Shown here: positions 1 through 12,000 of the stretch, piece after piece | Numbering within the stretch: the stretch's first letter is position 1 | Layout of the letters: every line of letters starts with the position of its first letter | Assembly: GCA_009602725.1 (NCBI GenBank) | Contig: WELB01000064.1 | Location: forward strand, 77,752 to 91,345 | Reading direction: 5' to 3' | DNA: 13,594 bases | DNA from: Spirogloea muscicola | Lineage: Eukaryota > Streptophyta > Zygnematophyceae > Spirogloeales > Spirogloeaceae | Translations under genes and position numbers: made by a program | The notes under the pieces: model-generated | Seen by the model: the letters and a program-made list of their open reading frames with translations, nothing else | What the model was told of the DNA's origin: nothing | Database searches by the model: none

Positions 1-76
1 GAGCTAGGCGGCGGCGGGGGCGGGGGCGGAGGCGGGGGCGGCGGCGGCGGAGGCGGGGGCGGCGGGGGTGGCGCAG
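1..76 (-). other. Exon 35 (partial): polyproline linker 3
   Basis: The acceptor after 77 (GCCGCAG) joins in phase 1 to two Ala codons, then 22 uninterrupted Pro codons (positions 71 down to 6), then Ser, before the window ends. By comparison with exons 29 and 32 this is the opening of another linker exon, and a further lectin module may follow outside the window. On the plus strand the same stretch reads as a GGC/GGG-rich tract. Confidence 0.75.
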
Positions 77-3000
77 CTGCGGCAAACAGATGTATTTGCC
101 AATGAAAATGAGACACATTTTAATGAAAAGAAGGGCAAAATCAAATGAGAGAAAGTGGCTCTCCGAAAGGGGGCAAGGGCTGTGAACAGCCAGCCCGGAT
201 GGCAACTGTGTGAGCCGGCTCACAGCACAAACAGCCATGCAAGTAACCCAATTGCACAAGTAAATGAGGTGAAGTAACAGAAGCTCACCTGGCTGGTATG
301 AGACAGCGACTCCACCAATGGCTGCCGTGCGCTGCCCGTCAGCTGACGATGAGAGTACGAACGAGTAGGCCATGTACTTGGTCGAGCGGCCTGCAGCGAG
401 TGCATAGACTGGGCCACCGTTGGCAGGCAGAGCCGTCGTCGTCCAGGACGCATCCGGCGGCAGGACGTCCCCATAGCTCCAGCTCACCGACGTGACAGAC
501 GTGCCGGCCGGCACGTCCTCCTCGAGACTGAGCGAGGTCCACAGAGCCGGTGTGCTGCCTGGCGCAGCGAGCGCTCGTGACGTGAACGTGCAAGAGGGTG
601 AGGTGGGACCGTATGGTAGAAGGTGCAGCCAGTCCAACGTCAGCTGGATGGGCTGGTTGCTTGAGAGCGCGCTGCCGATCGGCCTCATCTGGGCGCCAAT
701 TGTCACACTTGACGTTGCCACCACAACGTTGTCAAGCAGATATGTGAATCCAGTCGCTCGCCACTGCAAGCCAAAGGTGGAGGTTACATGTCATGCTCTC
801 GCTGCCGCGTGTCCGGTCTGGCTCACCAATGAGAGATATGGCCACAAGAGCGCGCACACAGAGTAAACAAACTGGAGACCACGCTGGAAGAAGCACGTGG
901 GGCCAACAAGAGCCACCCACCTCGATGCGGAACGTGTGAAAGGCACCAAGGGAGCTGTCACTGAGGCCAATGACCTCCTCAGGGTTTGTTCCGTCGCATG
1001 TCCGTGCATACAGCTGGCCTGATGAGCCTCGTGTTGTGCTGATGATAGCCCACGGGCAGGCATTGAAGTCGGTGCCAAACCCAACATGCTGGTTCTGCGA
1101 AGCAGCCGCGTCAGCTGCATACTTTGCTGAGAATTCGACCGCAATGACCTGGCTGCCGATGGGGGCAATAGTGAATGCTGCCGCCCGCACATACGCTCGG
1201 CTCAACGTCAAAGTGCCCGCCGTCGTGTCGTACGTCAATGCACCCTGGCTGTCCCAGGTATTTGCCTCGAAGTCAGAGCCCACTGGTGTCGAAAACTCAG
1301 TTGCTGGACAACAGGCAGAAGGCAAAGCGCAGATGTAAGATTGTTGTGTGTCCAACGTCTTGCACCAGGATAGTCAAAGCCCAGCTTGCAACAACCCCAA
1401 GAAGCTTTGCGGGCAAGAGAAGGCTAACCAAGTGTTGGCGCCACAATCACTTCCCCGTCACTGTGCTGAGCAACGTAGCAGCCAGCCCCCGAGCCGGCGG
1501 CAAAGTCTGCGGAGCTTGTGTCTGTTAAGATTGTCACTGGGGGCTGCGTTGGTGCAACTGGCGACGGTGGAGGGGGCGGCTGTACTGGAGGTGGAGTCTT
1601 CGGTGAAGGTGGCGGGAGCGTGGGAGGGGGCGGAGGAGACACCGGCTGCGGCGGCGATGGTGAGGACGCTGCAGAAAGAGTTGCACAGTCAGGTTCAAGC
1701 ACAAGGCCTCAGCCGCTGCAATCTACAGAGCATTAAGGCAAATCAAATCAGGAGATTGAATCCTAATGCTTGAATAACAGTGGCTTACCTGTCCCATAAG
1801 TGGCGGCAGCCTGCCGCACTGTCGGGGTGTGCTGCCCATCGGTTGACGCCAGTGCGAATGAGTAAGTCATGTACTTCGACGCCGTTGCGGGGCTCAGCGC
1901 CCATGTGGCACTCGCCTGGACCGGCAGCGCCACAGTCTTCCAGGACGCGTCTGGTGGCAGGACACTGCCGTAGCTCCATGCCACGCTCCCGACCGAAGTG
2001 CTCGCTGGCACATCCTCGTCCAGTGTCAGGGACTGCCACATAACCGCCGCAGCCCCTGGGGCTGCCAGCGGCTGTGATGTGAACTGGCACGCTGCGGAGC
2101 TGTAGGGGCTGAGGTGCAGCCAGTCCAGTGTCAGCGTCGTTGGGTTACTTGAGTATGCGCTGCCAATCGGCCTCAACTGACTACCAATCGTTACAGTTGA
2201 CGTGGCCACCATAACGCCGTCGAGCAGGTACGTGAATCCTGTTGCCCGCCACTGCCAGCCAAATGTAGGAAAACACAGGTCATTCTTTGCTTCAGTACTG
2301 CTTCTTTGCGTAGCAGACAGGTCAACAGAGTTTAACAAGAGTGGGAGTGAGGAGCCAAGCGCCGCCCACCTCGATGCGGAACGTGTGGAAGGAGCCGAGG
2401 GAGCTATCGCCGAGACCAATGACCTCGTCGGAGTTCGAGGGGCCGCATGTTCGCGCATACAGCTGGCTTGATGAGCCCCTGGTCGTGCTTATGAGGGCCC
2501 AGGGGCAGTTGTTAAGGTCTGTGCCGAAGCCCACGTGCTGGTTCTGGGAGGCAGTAGTGTCGGCTGAGAAATTTACGGAGAACTCGAGCGCAACGCCCTG
2601 GTTGCCTGTGGGGGCGGCAGTGTATGCTGCTGCCCGTACATATGCTCGGCTCAGCGTCAACTTGCCCGTCGATGGGGTGGTCAGTGAGCCTGTGCCGTCC
2701 CAAACAGCTGCCTCAAAGTTGGGCCCCAGTGGTGACGGAAACTCCGTCGCTGCCACACTCGGGTTGAAGGATGTCAGGCTGATGACCATCTCTGCAGCAC
2801 TCAATTGATGCTGCACTGCCCATCTAAGGCCTATCGTACTTAACGTCACATCCAGATGCCTGATTTCCAATTTGCAGATAATTCTAGGCAACTGATAAGC
2901 TCACCAAGTGTGGGGGCCAGAATGACCTCGCCATCAGATTCCTGGGATATGTAGCAGGCAGGCGACAGCGTGGTAGCTGCTGCGAAGTCTGCAGCAGTGC

Positions 3001-6000
3001 TGTCATAGACCGTTGGTGCAGGAGGTGGGGGAGGAGGTGAGGAAGCGGGCATTGGGGCTGGAGTTCCAGGTGGGGGCGGCGGAGGCGACGGCGGCAGCGG
3101 CACATTGCTGTACGTGGCAGTGTAATCGCCCGGCATGACTGCGAAGACCGCGTGCTGGATGCCTGGACATGAATGAAGCCCGGAGAAGACACGCGCACTT
3201 TTCAGAGATTCATTAGCATGACATATTTGCTGCAGTGCGACATGTCATCCAGGGGCAGACTGGCCAGGCTGGCTGCCACACTCACCCTTTGTTGTGTCGG
3301 TTTTGTACGAGACAGCGCCGCCTGGTCCAGTGATGCCCAGCAGCACCCCTGACATGGAAATCAAGCTTGTGAGATACAGCCAAGTCCACATAGCTGCAAA
3401 AGGTTGCAGCTAGATTTGCATATTGCTGGGTGACGCTTATCTAGTTGGTTATCTCTAGAGGCTGTATAATGCTCATGCTGTTGTACCGCCAACTCAGCTG
3501 GATCTGCTGAAAGCCAGGGTCATGGCATCAGAGCCCCTTGATTGACTTGTGAAGAGCACTTACCCGAGTTGATATTAGTAGGCAGCATTGACGTAACGCC
3601 CCAGGGGAAGCTGCCCGAGGTGGCGACGGTGAATGTCATTGAGTCCCTGGCCGGCGACATGACAATGTTGCTAAACGACACCTTGTTCCGGTTGTCAATC
3701 CACTGGAGCATCTGAGTAGCACTGACAACTGGTGTGTTCCTTGACTTGCTTGACTGCACGAAGCGACCAGCTGTCAACCATCAGAATGTGATACTCTGAT
3801 GACCTTCATAACGCATAAGCCCATCCATCTCAAGCATGCAATATGTGCCCTGTGACTGGGTCACAGGTTCTTCTGGGCAGCAAGATGGTCACCGCAACGA
3901 TCGCCTGGGTCACAGGGTTGGGCTCCGAGTCGGAGTGAGCATTGACTGTCAGAGCGGCGTAGTACTGCGGCGAGCCGAGAGCCGCGTCCAGGAGCGTGTT
4001 CACAAAGCTCGGGTATGTCTGGCCTGACTCATCCGTCATCTCCGTCATCACTTGGAAGACGTCAATCATTGCCCCGTCAAGGTCTGCAAACCTGTGTGAC
4101 GAAACATGGGCTTAAAGTAAATGAAAATGGACCAGGAGTAGCTGTCAGACTCCTCGAAGAACGTGTCAGCAGCACATAATCGAATGGCTTGGGATAGTGG
4201 CTCCTCCATTTGCTACTGCTGAGTGTCAATATACTGTCAGCTTGAGTGGACGCACCTCATGGGAAGGGCAGAGCCAGACATGTGGCCGACATACGTGCCG
4301 GAGATCCAGCCAGGCTGGCCCTGCGTGTTGAAAGGAGGGTAGTAGTAGTAGTTCGTGTCCAGCCGAATGCCTGCAAACAAGGTACACAATTATGAATATT
4401 GCTGTACTTAAGCATCCTGCGTGCCAGAACACAATGTGGAGGCCTGTTCCAGGGGAAGGTTCAGGACGCCCACCGTGGTTAAGCTCCACCTTAGGCTGCG
4501 TCGCCCAGTCGCTCCATGCGATGCAATGCGTGCGGTGCGTCGTTTGCGGTGGCACTGATGTGTACTTCTCGCTGAATGAGCCTAGCTGGTCAACGTAGAA
4601 TTGGTCCAAAGTTGCTGGTGTCCAGTCGGCGCAGCCGGTGTTCACATGCACTCCCATCTCAAAACCCAGTGATTGATAGTGCTGCAAGTCCAGGCCCACA
4701 AGAAGTTCAGCAATTGATGTTGACATATTGAGATAGCGTCTGCTTTAGAATAGCGACAACCATCATGCATTGGCACAAGGCATGGTAGGAGTCAGTGGAC
4801 CTGGGCCTGCGTGTTGCTGAAGGAGCCACCCAGGTAGAAGTACGAGGAACCCCTGATGCACTCCCACCTTGTGAGGTTGCAGCTCGGTGGATCGGCAGCC
4901 TAGCAACGCGGCAATGCCCACAACAGCAACAAACTATTCTAATTTAGACATATTATGTATAAACAGGCCAGGCTACTACTCAGAAGCTTGCTGTCAACAT
5001 GTCAGATATTGCCAGGAAGATAGCAGGACGCAATGTGGGTCTACTTCGATTCTAGCACGGGGATAAAGTAAGTGTGTCTCTGTTGTAGGGATCTGGATGT
5101 GGGGTCTAAGATTCGCCTGATGGAGTGGGTCTGCTACTAAATTGGCCTGATGGAATAGAGCGTCACCATCAGGTTGTCAAAGCGACTAGCGACATTGCCG
5201 TCCCCGTGCTCGTCGCCCGTCAGGATGACGACCACCTTGTAGTAGTTGGGGAAGTACCAGAGCTTGGGGAGGGGCTTGATGTCAAGGGTCAGCGCACGGA
5301 TGACGTTGGACAGTAGCCGCATCAGCTCATCTGCCTGAGGGATATGCACCTTGTCGCGGTTCACCCACTCTTGGCCGACCACGCCGTAGAATCTGCATGG
5401 GCATGTACACGACTCAGAGAGCAGTGAAAGTGCCTATGCGCTAAACAGCGACGAAGACCTCTCTTGTCAAATTACAGTGTCATGATTACACGAACTTCTT
5501 CTTCTGTCACTAATGCAGCCCTTGGGGAGGGAATGTCTACAATTTCGCACCACTTTAAAGACTAGCTCTTAAGATGGATCCACAATAATATACATGTGTC
5601 TACCAGTGCACTTGGGGGTTCCATAATTATCAGTGGTTGATAGCATTGCAGGTGCCAGGGCTGTGGGGCGAACAGGTCATCTGAACGCTTGGGGCTGATC
5701 ATGTCGCGCTCCTGGCCTGCCCACGCTGGGTTGCCCTGCCTTGTGTACACCACAGAGCATGCAATATCGAACGTGAATGCAGCCACCTGGCCGCCCGCAA
5801 CGCCCACTGCCCGCAAGCTGACGGCCACCAGCCCGGAGCTCGCTGTTGCCGTCGCCGAGAGGCTGGCCACCCTCTGGGTGGCCGGAGAAGCTGCAGCGTC
5901 GACCTGCCACTGGTCGCTGGTCCCGTGGTACTGCATCGACTCAGATGTCAGGCCTGCAAGCGTGGGACAAGAGATATAATCTCACTATGATGTACAACGT

Positions 6001-9000
6001 CTTACTAGAAGCAGTAGTTGTGGAGGTCTAATTATTCCTTGCATACTTTTCCTGAGATGCCTAGTACCTAACATGTGTGTACCTTTGCCAGGTGCCACAG
6101 TAGTGTCGACAAGGAAGTAGCCTTCGGCAATGGTGCCCGAGACACTGGTGAGCCCGAGGAGGGAGGCAAAGAGCGTGCTCGGCCTGCTGACAATCAGTCG
6201 TCCGCCACCAGCCACCCAGTTGGACAACAGTGAAACCTGCCCAAGGTGCCCAGCGCAGATGCATGCGAGCAGATGAGTTGCCAAGCCGAAGAATCTGCAG
6301 GCGAATCTAATCGTATGCTGGTTAAGGCTGCATTATATAACATCTGCACTTGTAAGTTTCTCGCAAGTTGCCACACCCTGTTGGCACGACTCTATCACAG
6401 ATACTTTGCTTGTGCTTGCTTGCCTGTGCAGCGGTCGCGGCCTGTATGTCTCCAAGAATGGCCACATCGGCAGCCATGAGGTCCGCGCTGGCCACGGCCG
6501 AGATGTCCTTGACTGTGAACAAGTTGAAGCCCTCGGCACGCAAGATCTCGCCAAAGTAGCGGCAGAATTTGTTGGTGGTACTGACAATCACCAGGATTGG
6601 GCCCCCTGCAAGGAGATTGACTTAAATGAGAGTTAGTGAATGCCATGACCATCAAATGCCAACGGCCCCAGGTCCCGATGCCCTTCAATGGTCATAGCAA
6701 GTTGACTCGCTCATGTGATGACCCAAGGCTTCACATACTTCTGATCTGCAGGGGACAAGAGCTTGACTCCACACACTCAAGATTGGAGCACTATCTGCAT
6801 AGCACAAAGCATACCTGGGCCGTTATCGTTGTTGGGATTTGGCAGCACGATGGGTGCAGCACCAGTGGTGAAGCTCGAGGTTAAATCGGAAGAAAGCGGT
6901 GTCCCCAAAGTGTTCTTCACCCCACTTGTCCCGCCCTTGATCGTCAGCACATAGTTGGTTGACCCGTCGAGGCTGTCGGAGAGTGTGTAAACAACCGCGA
7001 GCTGCGAGGAGTCGTAGCTGACGGTTCCCTGCCAGGGCCAGTTGAGCCATAATGAGTATGTGCAAGGTTTTGCTCAAATGGGCGTGGTGGCCACAACAAG
7101 GCTAGCTCAACGCCAGCAAAGCCAGCTCTCTGATTACGGCACGAAATAATGATATAAAAATGGTGTGACAGAAGAGAGTCACTTACTGGGACTGGGGTTG
7201 TACCATCCATCAGTGTCACGGTGCTTGATGACACAGTCGCAGGGTCCAGGCTTTCGGTGAATGCGGCAATGACTGAAGTAATGCTCGTACGCACGCTGGT
7301 GGCCTGATCTGCCGGACTGATACTAAGGACCTGCAGGTTGTTACCTCGTTGCATAAGTAAGACTCGCACATGTCGTAAAGGTAAGCCCTGCATGCACTTG
7401 CAAAATTGAGCTGCCAGCTTGATTGGTGTAAGCAGCAAAAATGGAGATACTGTGCATCATATGATCTTACAGCTGGAGGGTCTGAACTGCCGGAGACATA
7501 ATCGAAGATGACATCAATATAGTAGTTGGCTGATTGATACGTCGAGCCGCCTGGATCACTGGGGCATGCGTTGTCATAGATATAGACATTGTTGGGGCTG
7601 GCAGCGGTGTTTCCTTGACCAAATGCCACTTGCGAGTCGGAGTAACTGGTGATGCTTCCGAAGAAGCCATTTGTGTCACTGTATCTACCATCCGGTGAGT
7701 AGACTGCAATCACCGAGTGCGAGCACAAGCTCAGAGCACACACGTGATAAGTATTGAGAAGTAGAGCCAAGGTTATTGCAAAACATTCAATGGTTGTTCT
7801 TTGCTACACGCACAGGACTGACTGGAGCATTGAATGTCGACCTGCTGCCACGTATGTAGTAGCTGCAGTGACTTGTATAGGGGATGGAAAGTAAACATTC
7901 TGCCAGCCTGCGGTGGAAACGGCGGGGAAAGCGGCCTGCAAGTGGCAGCCAAACATCATCAAGACAACTAGAAGTGAAGGTCATTCGAGCAGAGATCAAC
8001 AATGATCTGTGCGATGTCACTATCAGGTCAACTTTCAAGCTTAAATAGGAGATGCTCCACGTCCTTCACATACAAATCAGCCGATCTTTTGTACAAGCAC
8101 GTGATTAGCCCCGTCAGGCCGTGCGGAATGACTGACCTGCCCAAGGAGAGTGCAGTCCTTCTGGTACAAGCGGGCCGTGTAGGAGTAGCTGCTGACACTG
8201 GCATAGTGACGCATGCCAGTGACATAGCCATCTGACTGGAAGTACACCTTGTTGCCGACAGTGATAGGATGCTGTTGACACATTCGCCCTTGTTAGAGGG
8301 CAGCAAGCGACACACTCTGGTCCACATCAGTCCCTCTACAACACTGTTGGTTGTCAGCATTGCCCCCACCTATCTACTCAGAAAGACCTCACAAAGACTA
8401 GACAAGATTTTGACTGCAGGTTATCTAATTGTAGGTTATACAACTGTAAAAGGTGTAGATTCTGAGATACTTGTTGCGGTGGCTCACCCCATCATATACG
8501 TCAACAAGGTCGGGTGCTGGGAAGCTGTCCCCGAAGATCCTGCATGGGCAGTGGCTTGGCGAGCCAGGACCGCTTACAGCTGGCTGCCCTGATAATTGGT
8601 ACACAACCGATATGCTCGCAGAAGCGTCCCCTGTGTTGAGGCTGTCGTCCGTGGCGCGTGCCGTAAGGCTGAGGCTGAGGGAGGAAGTGCTGCTGGAGAT
8701 TGTGAAGATGTACGTCCAGGTAGCACTGCAGGTGCACGCCACAAACAATGACTAATCTGGTGACTTACACTCGGCCATAGCAGTGAAACAAAAGCAGCCG
8801 GCAAGAGTCGTACTAGTCCCTGGACCCTACATTGTTGCATGGCATCTCAAGCGCAACGCTCATAATGTCAAGGAGGGCTGACTAAGCATCATCACGCCTG
8901 GCGGCCATTGTGCACCTTGTTGAGCTGCGCACTAGAGTGGTGCTGGGGTGCCAGGTTGCGCCACCATCAGTGGAGACCTCGACGGAGCCAATCTGGGTGG

Positions 9001-12000
9001 CGCTCGCCTCCGAGCCCGGATCGTTCGAGCTCCCACTAATTGTAACAGAGGCCCCTTGTGCCATGGAGGACCCCGAAAGCGGGTAAGACTCAACGCTGGC
9101 TGTTGGCGCCAGTGTGTCCGTCGAAGCGGTGGCAGACACCAGGTTGCTCTGCGCCGCACGCAGATCAAGGGTGTCACTGTCCAGCTAATGTAATACGGAG
9201 AAAAGTCGTTCTTACTAATGTTGTTAATCTATTTCTGGATCTTTACATTCTAGCATCTGAAGTAATGGGTAAAGGCTCACAGAGTAGTCCACAAATAGTC
9301 TTTGTCAAATGACAAGGATGGGACACCTGGATGGTGGCAGGGAGGACCGCCATATCAGCAAAGAGGTTGACTGTGGCCTGCTGCATTGGCTGGAGGTCGA
9401 CAGCCGTTGGCGAGCTCACGGCACGGTCGTGGGTCCCGTCCAAGCCCCACGCCCATTGGACAGTACCAGATGCAAACACCAGGGCTCCACTTGCGTGTCT
9501 GCCCCCATGCCAGGCCACCTCTGATTGTCAGCAGAGCACTCTGCAAAGACATGTGAATGTGATCCAATTTGTTTACATGCATGAGCACATAAGCATAGCT
9601 GGTAGAGTGCCCCACTTGTAGAGGCTTATCGTGTGCGTGGCAGGCCCGTCAACGTAGTTCGACCCCTGGTCCACCAGCACAGATACTCCTTGCGCATCCG
9701 TTTTGGACAGCAGAATGAGCCCTGCCAGCTCTCGGCAATTCCGTTAGCTGCCAGTGTTGGACAAGTCACTGCAACCTGCTGAATGTGCAGCAGTACAGGT
9801 GAAGATCGACAATGGGTCTCTGTGAATCAGCACTTGAATCTACCAAATCTGAAAGCCGACAGAGGTCAAAGGCCCTTTTCGTGCAGACCGGCAGGACGAA
9901 GGCCGTTGTCAGTGTCAACGTCCCACTCATAACCAACTGTTCCTGGGACCAGGGTGGTTGTGCTCGTCGCCGAGGCCACCGCGGTGTTCCTCCACAACCG
10001 CAGTCGGCTGGCGCTCACAGGCACCTGCACCACAAGCATGACAGTCTCAAAGTATCACACAAGTAATCCCTTCATATTATCTTCCTCATAGACATGCTGT
10101 GAAGCACAGAGTGCTTGCGTGTCATATGTACTGTGTGAGATACAATCATGTGCACAGTCAGCAAGCATATTGTGGACATGGTGTGAGCTAAGCACGATAG
10201 AGCATGCTTCTCGATTTCTCGATCAATAAGCTTATATTGTACACTAGCCTATACAGCCCTCTCACCTGCAAATCCACGGTACCACCAGTCACAAGGAAAA
10301 TGAGTCCTGTGAGAGTATTTTCTGGCTGGTTACCTCCGTCAGGACCAGAGGGCACAAAAGGACGATTGTCTCTCCAAGTCCCTGATAGAGAAAGAGGCTG
10401 TCAGTCCTCGCTGTCAGACCATGACCGCTCTATTGCAATCGTGGCAACTCCGAGTCGCCTGGCTGGGACAGGAACCATGTACGTTTTGCAGAGGCGTGCA
10501 CTTGACAACAGCAGCAACATGCACTATTGACATAAGCAGAGTGCTACACCAGATTACTGCAGCAATACAAATGAGCAGTGGCGGAGTAAGGGCTTGCTCA
10601 GACATGCTTGCACTTGGACGTGTGGAATGCAAGCGTGAGAAAAGCAGAGCTATCTGCTACGTCAGGAGCAGAGGCCACCTGTCCAGACAGTTGGAAGGGG
10701 ATCGATCTTTGCATTCTCATGCGTCTCCTTGTAGCAGACGAGTGTGCGGTAGCTTTTGTTGTTCAGGTCAGCCTCCCACCTCGTCTTCCAGAAGACAGTA
10801 TTGCCCCTGTCGAATGCATGTTGACATGGTGAAAGTCAGATTCCGCTGTTTTCTTTTGCATGCCATGTGATGGCCTGCAATGAAGGAAAACTCACGAAAA
10901 AAATGCGAGGTGAACGCCCGTATTCCTGGCTGCCTCAACAGCTCGCCGCTGGCCGCCAGACCAATACTCATCATGGCCGACCGATATGAATACCTTGTGA
11001 AGCTGCATTAACGTGAACCAAAGGTCACATGTTAGGATGCAATCTAGTAAATCGCATATTAGTCATGGTATAGTCATGGTATGGTCATGGTGCCACCATC
11101 AGTGTCTTGCTACACGATGTGTGCATCATGTAGCATATCTGAAAGAAGACTTCTATATTGTGCAATTGCTGGCCCCTTGACCTTGAAGCAGCTCACTCAT
11201 AGCTGCCCATATGCTAAATGAGAAGGGGTTGAATTACCAGGATCTGCGAGCCATAGCGATCACTGTCGACGCCAGAGAAGTACGAAACGTCGTAGCCATT
11301 GCGCTCAAGCCACCGGATCATTGGGTACTCAGCATTGAAGAGGAAGTCCTGCGGCCCTGTGACAGAGTTGCTCACTGAATCCCCGGACTGCGTGATGAAC
11401 GGCCGATTGTAGCTGACCTGCGCATAAGCATCGGAGGACACTTCAGGGTTAAAGTTTGATATGAGTCTCAATGTGCAGACTCTGAATGCCCACAGACCCT
11501 TGGCTTTTCTATGCAGATAGGAATCAACCCCTTGAAGGCACGCAGATTATTTGTCATGGCCAAACCTTGTATGCTCTGCCGGACGAGGCCCCATTGCCAG
11601 GGCCCGTGCCACGGTACAAGCTGTTTCCACTGGCCCCGTAGAAGTTATACGCCTGCAAAATCACAGGAGGCAGCTCAACACACGCAGCCAAGTTGCACTA
11701 CAGTCTTGACAGTTCAGGTGCCACTTGCAGACCAAGGATGCAGATGGTGACTATACTTCCTTTGGAAATGACAGCTATCCGATATGAAGGCATGGACGAG
11801 AAATTATGATTTCCCGCTCATTACCCATGCACCCTCTGCCAGAGCCCCGCTAACGGCAATGGCCTCTCTGTGGCAGCAGCCACTACCGTGATGTGATGAA
11901 AGGAAGTGGGGATGCTTGATAGGTGACGGCTGAGGAAGCTGGACCTGCCAGGTTGTGTCAGACGTCTGGAAGAGGATGGCCGATGGAGCGGTGTCTGATG

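Noticed and set aside
1348-1773. Plus-strand open frame across the linker and neighbouring bases
   Set aside because: It is the antisense of exon 32 and its flanking introns; its composition is the mirror of the Pro-rich linker and it matches no family.
1789-2749. Lectin module as an active GH16 glucanase
   Set aside because: The jelly-roll pattern is present, but no E-x-D-x-E catalytic motif is visible in either module, so only a binding role is proposed.
8028-8369. Minus-strand open frame overlapping exon 14
   Set aside because: It is a different frame. The family pattern (NKVYFQSDGYVTGMRHY) lies in the frame chosen for exon 14, with phase 0 at both ends.
8540-8577. Possible 38-nt intron inside exon 13 (GTAAGC ... 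CATGCAG)
   Set aside because: It is far too short for splicing, its length is not a multiple of three, and removing it would destroy HCPCRIFG, the opening motif of DUF4082, which reads through in frame.
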